The notes under the pieces: model-generated | What the model was told of the DNA's origin: nothing | Database searches by the model: none | The model's input: only the letters and a program-made list of their open reading frames with translations | Shown here: piece by piece, positions 63,528 to 64,000 of the stretch | How positions within the stretch are numbered: the first letter of the stretch is position 1 | Layout of the letters: each line of letters opens with the position of its first letter | Source of the DNA: Rhizobium sp. NRK18 | GTDB lineage: Bacteria; Pseudomonadota; Alphaproteobacteria; Rhizobiales; Rhizobiaceae | Direction: 5' to 3' | NCBI RefSeq assembly: GCF_024385575.1 | Contig: NZ_JANFMV010000001.1 | Span: forward strand, 1,083,681 to 1,147,680 | DNA length: 64,000 nt | Position numbers and translations under genes: made by a program

Positions 63528-64000
63528 ATGATCAAGGGACACGTTGCTGTGGTAACGGGAGCGGGCAGTGGCTTGGGTGCCGCGACCGCGCGCCACCTGG
63601 CTGCGCTTGGCGCAAAGGTCGCCTGTATCGATCTCTCCGAAAGTGCCGCTGCCGCAGTTGCCGGCGAGATTGGCGGGCTCGCGATCGGCGCTGATGTTTC
63701 CAGCGAAGTCGAGGTCGGTGCCGCTTTTGCCCGTATCGTCGACGAGCTTGGAACCCCGCGGATTGCCGTGTCCTGCGCCGGCATCGGAACGGCCGCCCGC
63801 ATCCTGCCGCGCGATGGCAGTCTTTCGATCGGCCCGTTCGATCGCACCCTGCGTGTCAATCTTCTGGGAACCTATACCGTGATGAGCTTTGCCGCGCGGG
63901 CAATGGCTGCGGCCGAGCCTCTGGACGCTGACGGCGCGCGCGGGGTCATCATCAATACTGCCTCCGTCGCCTTCGAGGATGGGCAGGTCGGACAGTCCGC
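63528..64000 (+). CDS. 3-hydroxyacyl-CoA dehydrogenase type 2-like SDR (partial)
   Basis: The first 157 residues of a short-chain dehydrogenase cut by the window edge. Cofactor loop TGAGSGLG near 10, CAG at 84-86 region, and GVIINTASVAFEDGQVGQSA fit the HSD10-like 3-hydroxyacyl-CoA dehydrogenases. GGGAGGA precedes the ATG at 63528; the in-frame ATG at 63507 would place this site inside the gene. It probably opens a new acyl-CoA operon to the right. Confidence 0.85.
   Translation, partial: MIKGHVAVVTGAGSGLGAATARHLAALGAKVACIDLSESAAAAVAGEIGGLAIGADVSSEVEVGAAFARIVDELGTPRIAVSCAGIGTAARILPRDGSLSIGPFDRTLRVNLLGTYTVMSFAARAMAAAEPLDADGARGVIINTASVAFEDGQVGQS

Overview
The window is GC-rich, densely coded DNA from a heterotrophic alphaproteobacterium, most likely a member of the Rhizobiaceae. 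The evidence is the style of the genes: several complete sugar and aromatic-acid ABC transporters, LacI/MarR/AraC/TetR regulators beside their catabolic operons, a rhizobial-type chemoreceptor, and an AraC-type pobR divergent from pobA. It looks like a chromosomal or megaplasmid catabolic region. I see no tRNA, rRNA, insertion sequence, phage gene or CRISPR array.

Left part (1-15.2 kb): an NAD(P)-binding DUF1932 oxidoreductase; a LytS/LytR-like two-component pair; a DMT exporter; an HPP membrane protein with CBS domains; a DabA/DabB inorganic-carbon uptake pair with a divergent LysR regulator; a PAS/PAS hybrid histidine kinase with two receiver domains; and a membrane-bound GGDEF protein. Sugar operon 1 (15.6-23 kb, minus strand) is lacI, binding protein, two permeases, a GH127 beta-L-arabinofuranosidase-like enzyme and the ATPase, with two LacI-type operators upstream. 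A chemoreceptor with a CheR-tether-like C terminus follows.

The core (25.4-50.5 kb) is a catabolic island for tryptophan and anthranilate. KynA, KynB and KynU turn tryptophan into anthranilate. AbmG activates it to 2-aminobenzoyl-CoA, and the fused monooxygenase/reductase AbmA dearomatises the ring. An operon of enoyl-CoA hydratase, acyl-CoA dehydrogenase, hydratase/3-hydroxyacyl-CoA dehydrogenase, thioesterase, RidA, cupin and SDR genes probably finishes the breakdown. A five-gene Liv-type ABC transporter is joined to abmG. Two paralogous MarR regulators sit at the abm and kyn sections, and similar AT-rich candidate operators lie nearby. Between abmA and kynA is a cytoplasmic PaoABC-like molybdenum hydroxylase with its XdhC-like maturation factor and a divergent TetR regulator that has a perfect palindromic operator.

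Sugar operon 2 (51.9-61.1 kb) is a Tat-exported binding protein, two permeases, a LacI regulator, an RbsD/FucU protein, a PfkB kinase and an FGGY kinase on the minus strand. Its ATPase is divergent, and two perfect LacI operators lie between. The substrate is probably a pentose, pentulose or related sugar. The right end holds pobR/pobA for 4-hydroxybenzoate and the start of a 3-hydroxyacyl-CoA dehydrogenase-type SDR cut by the window edge.
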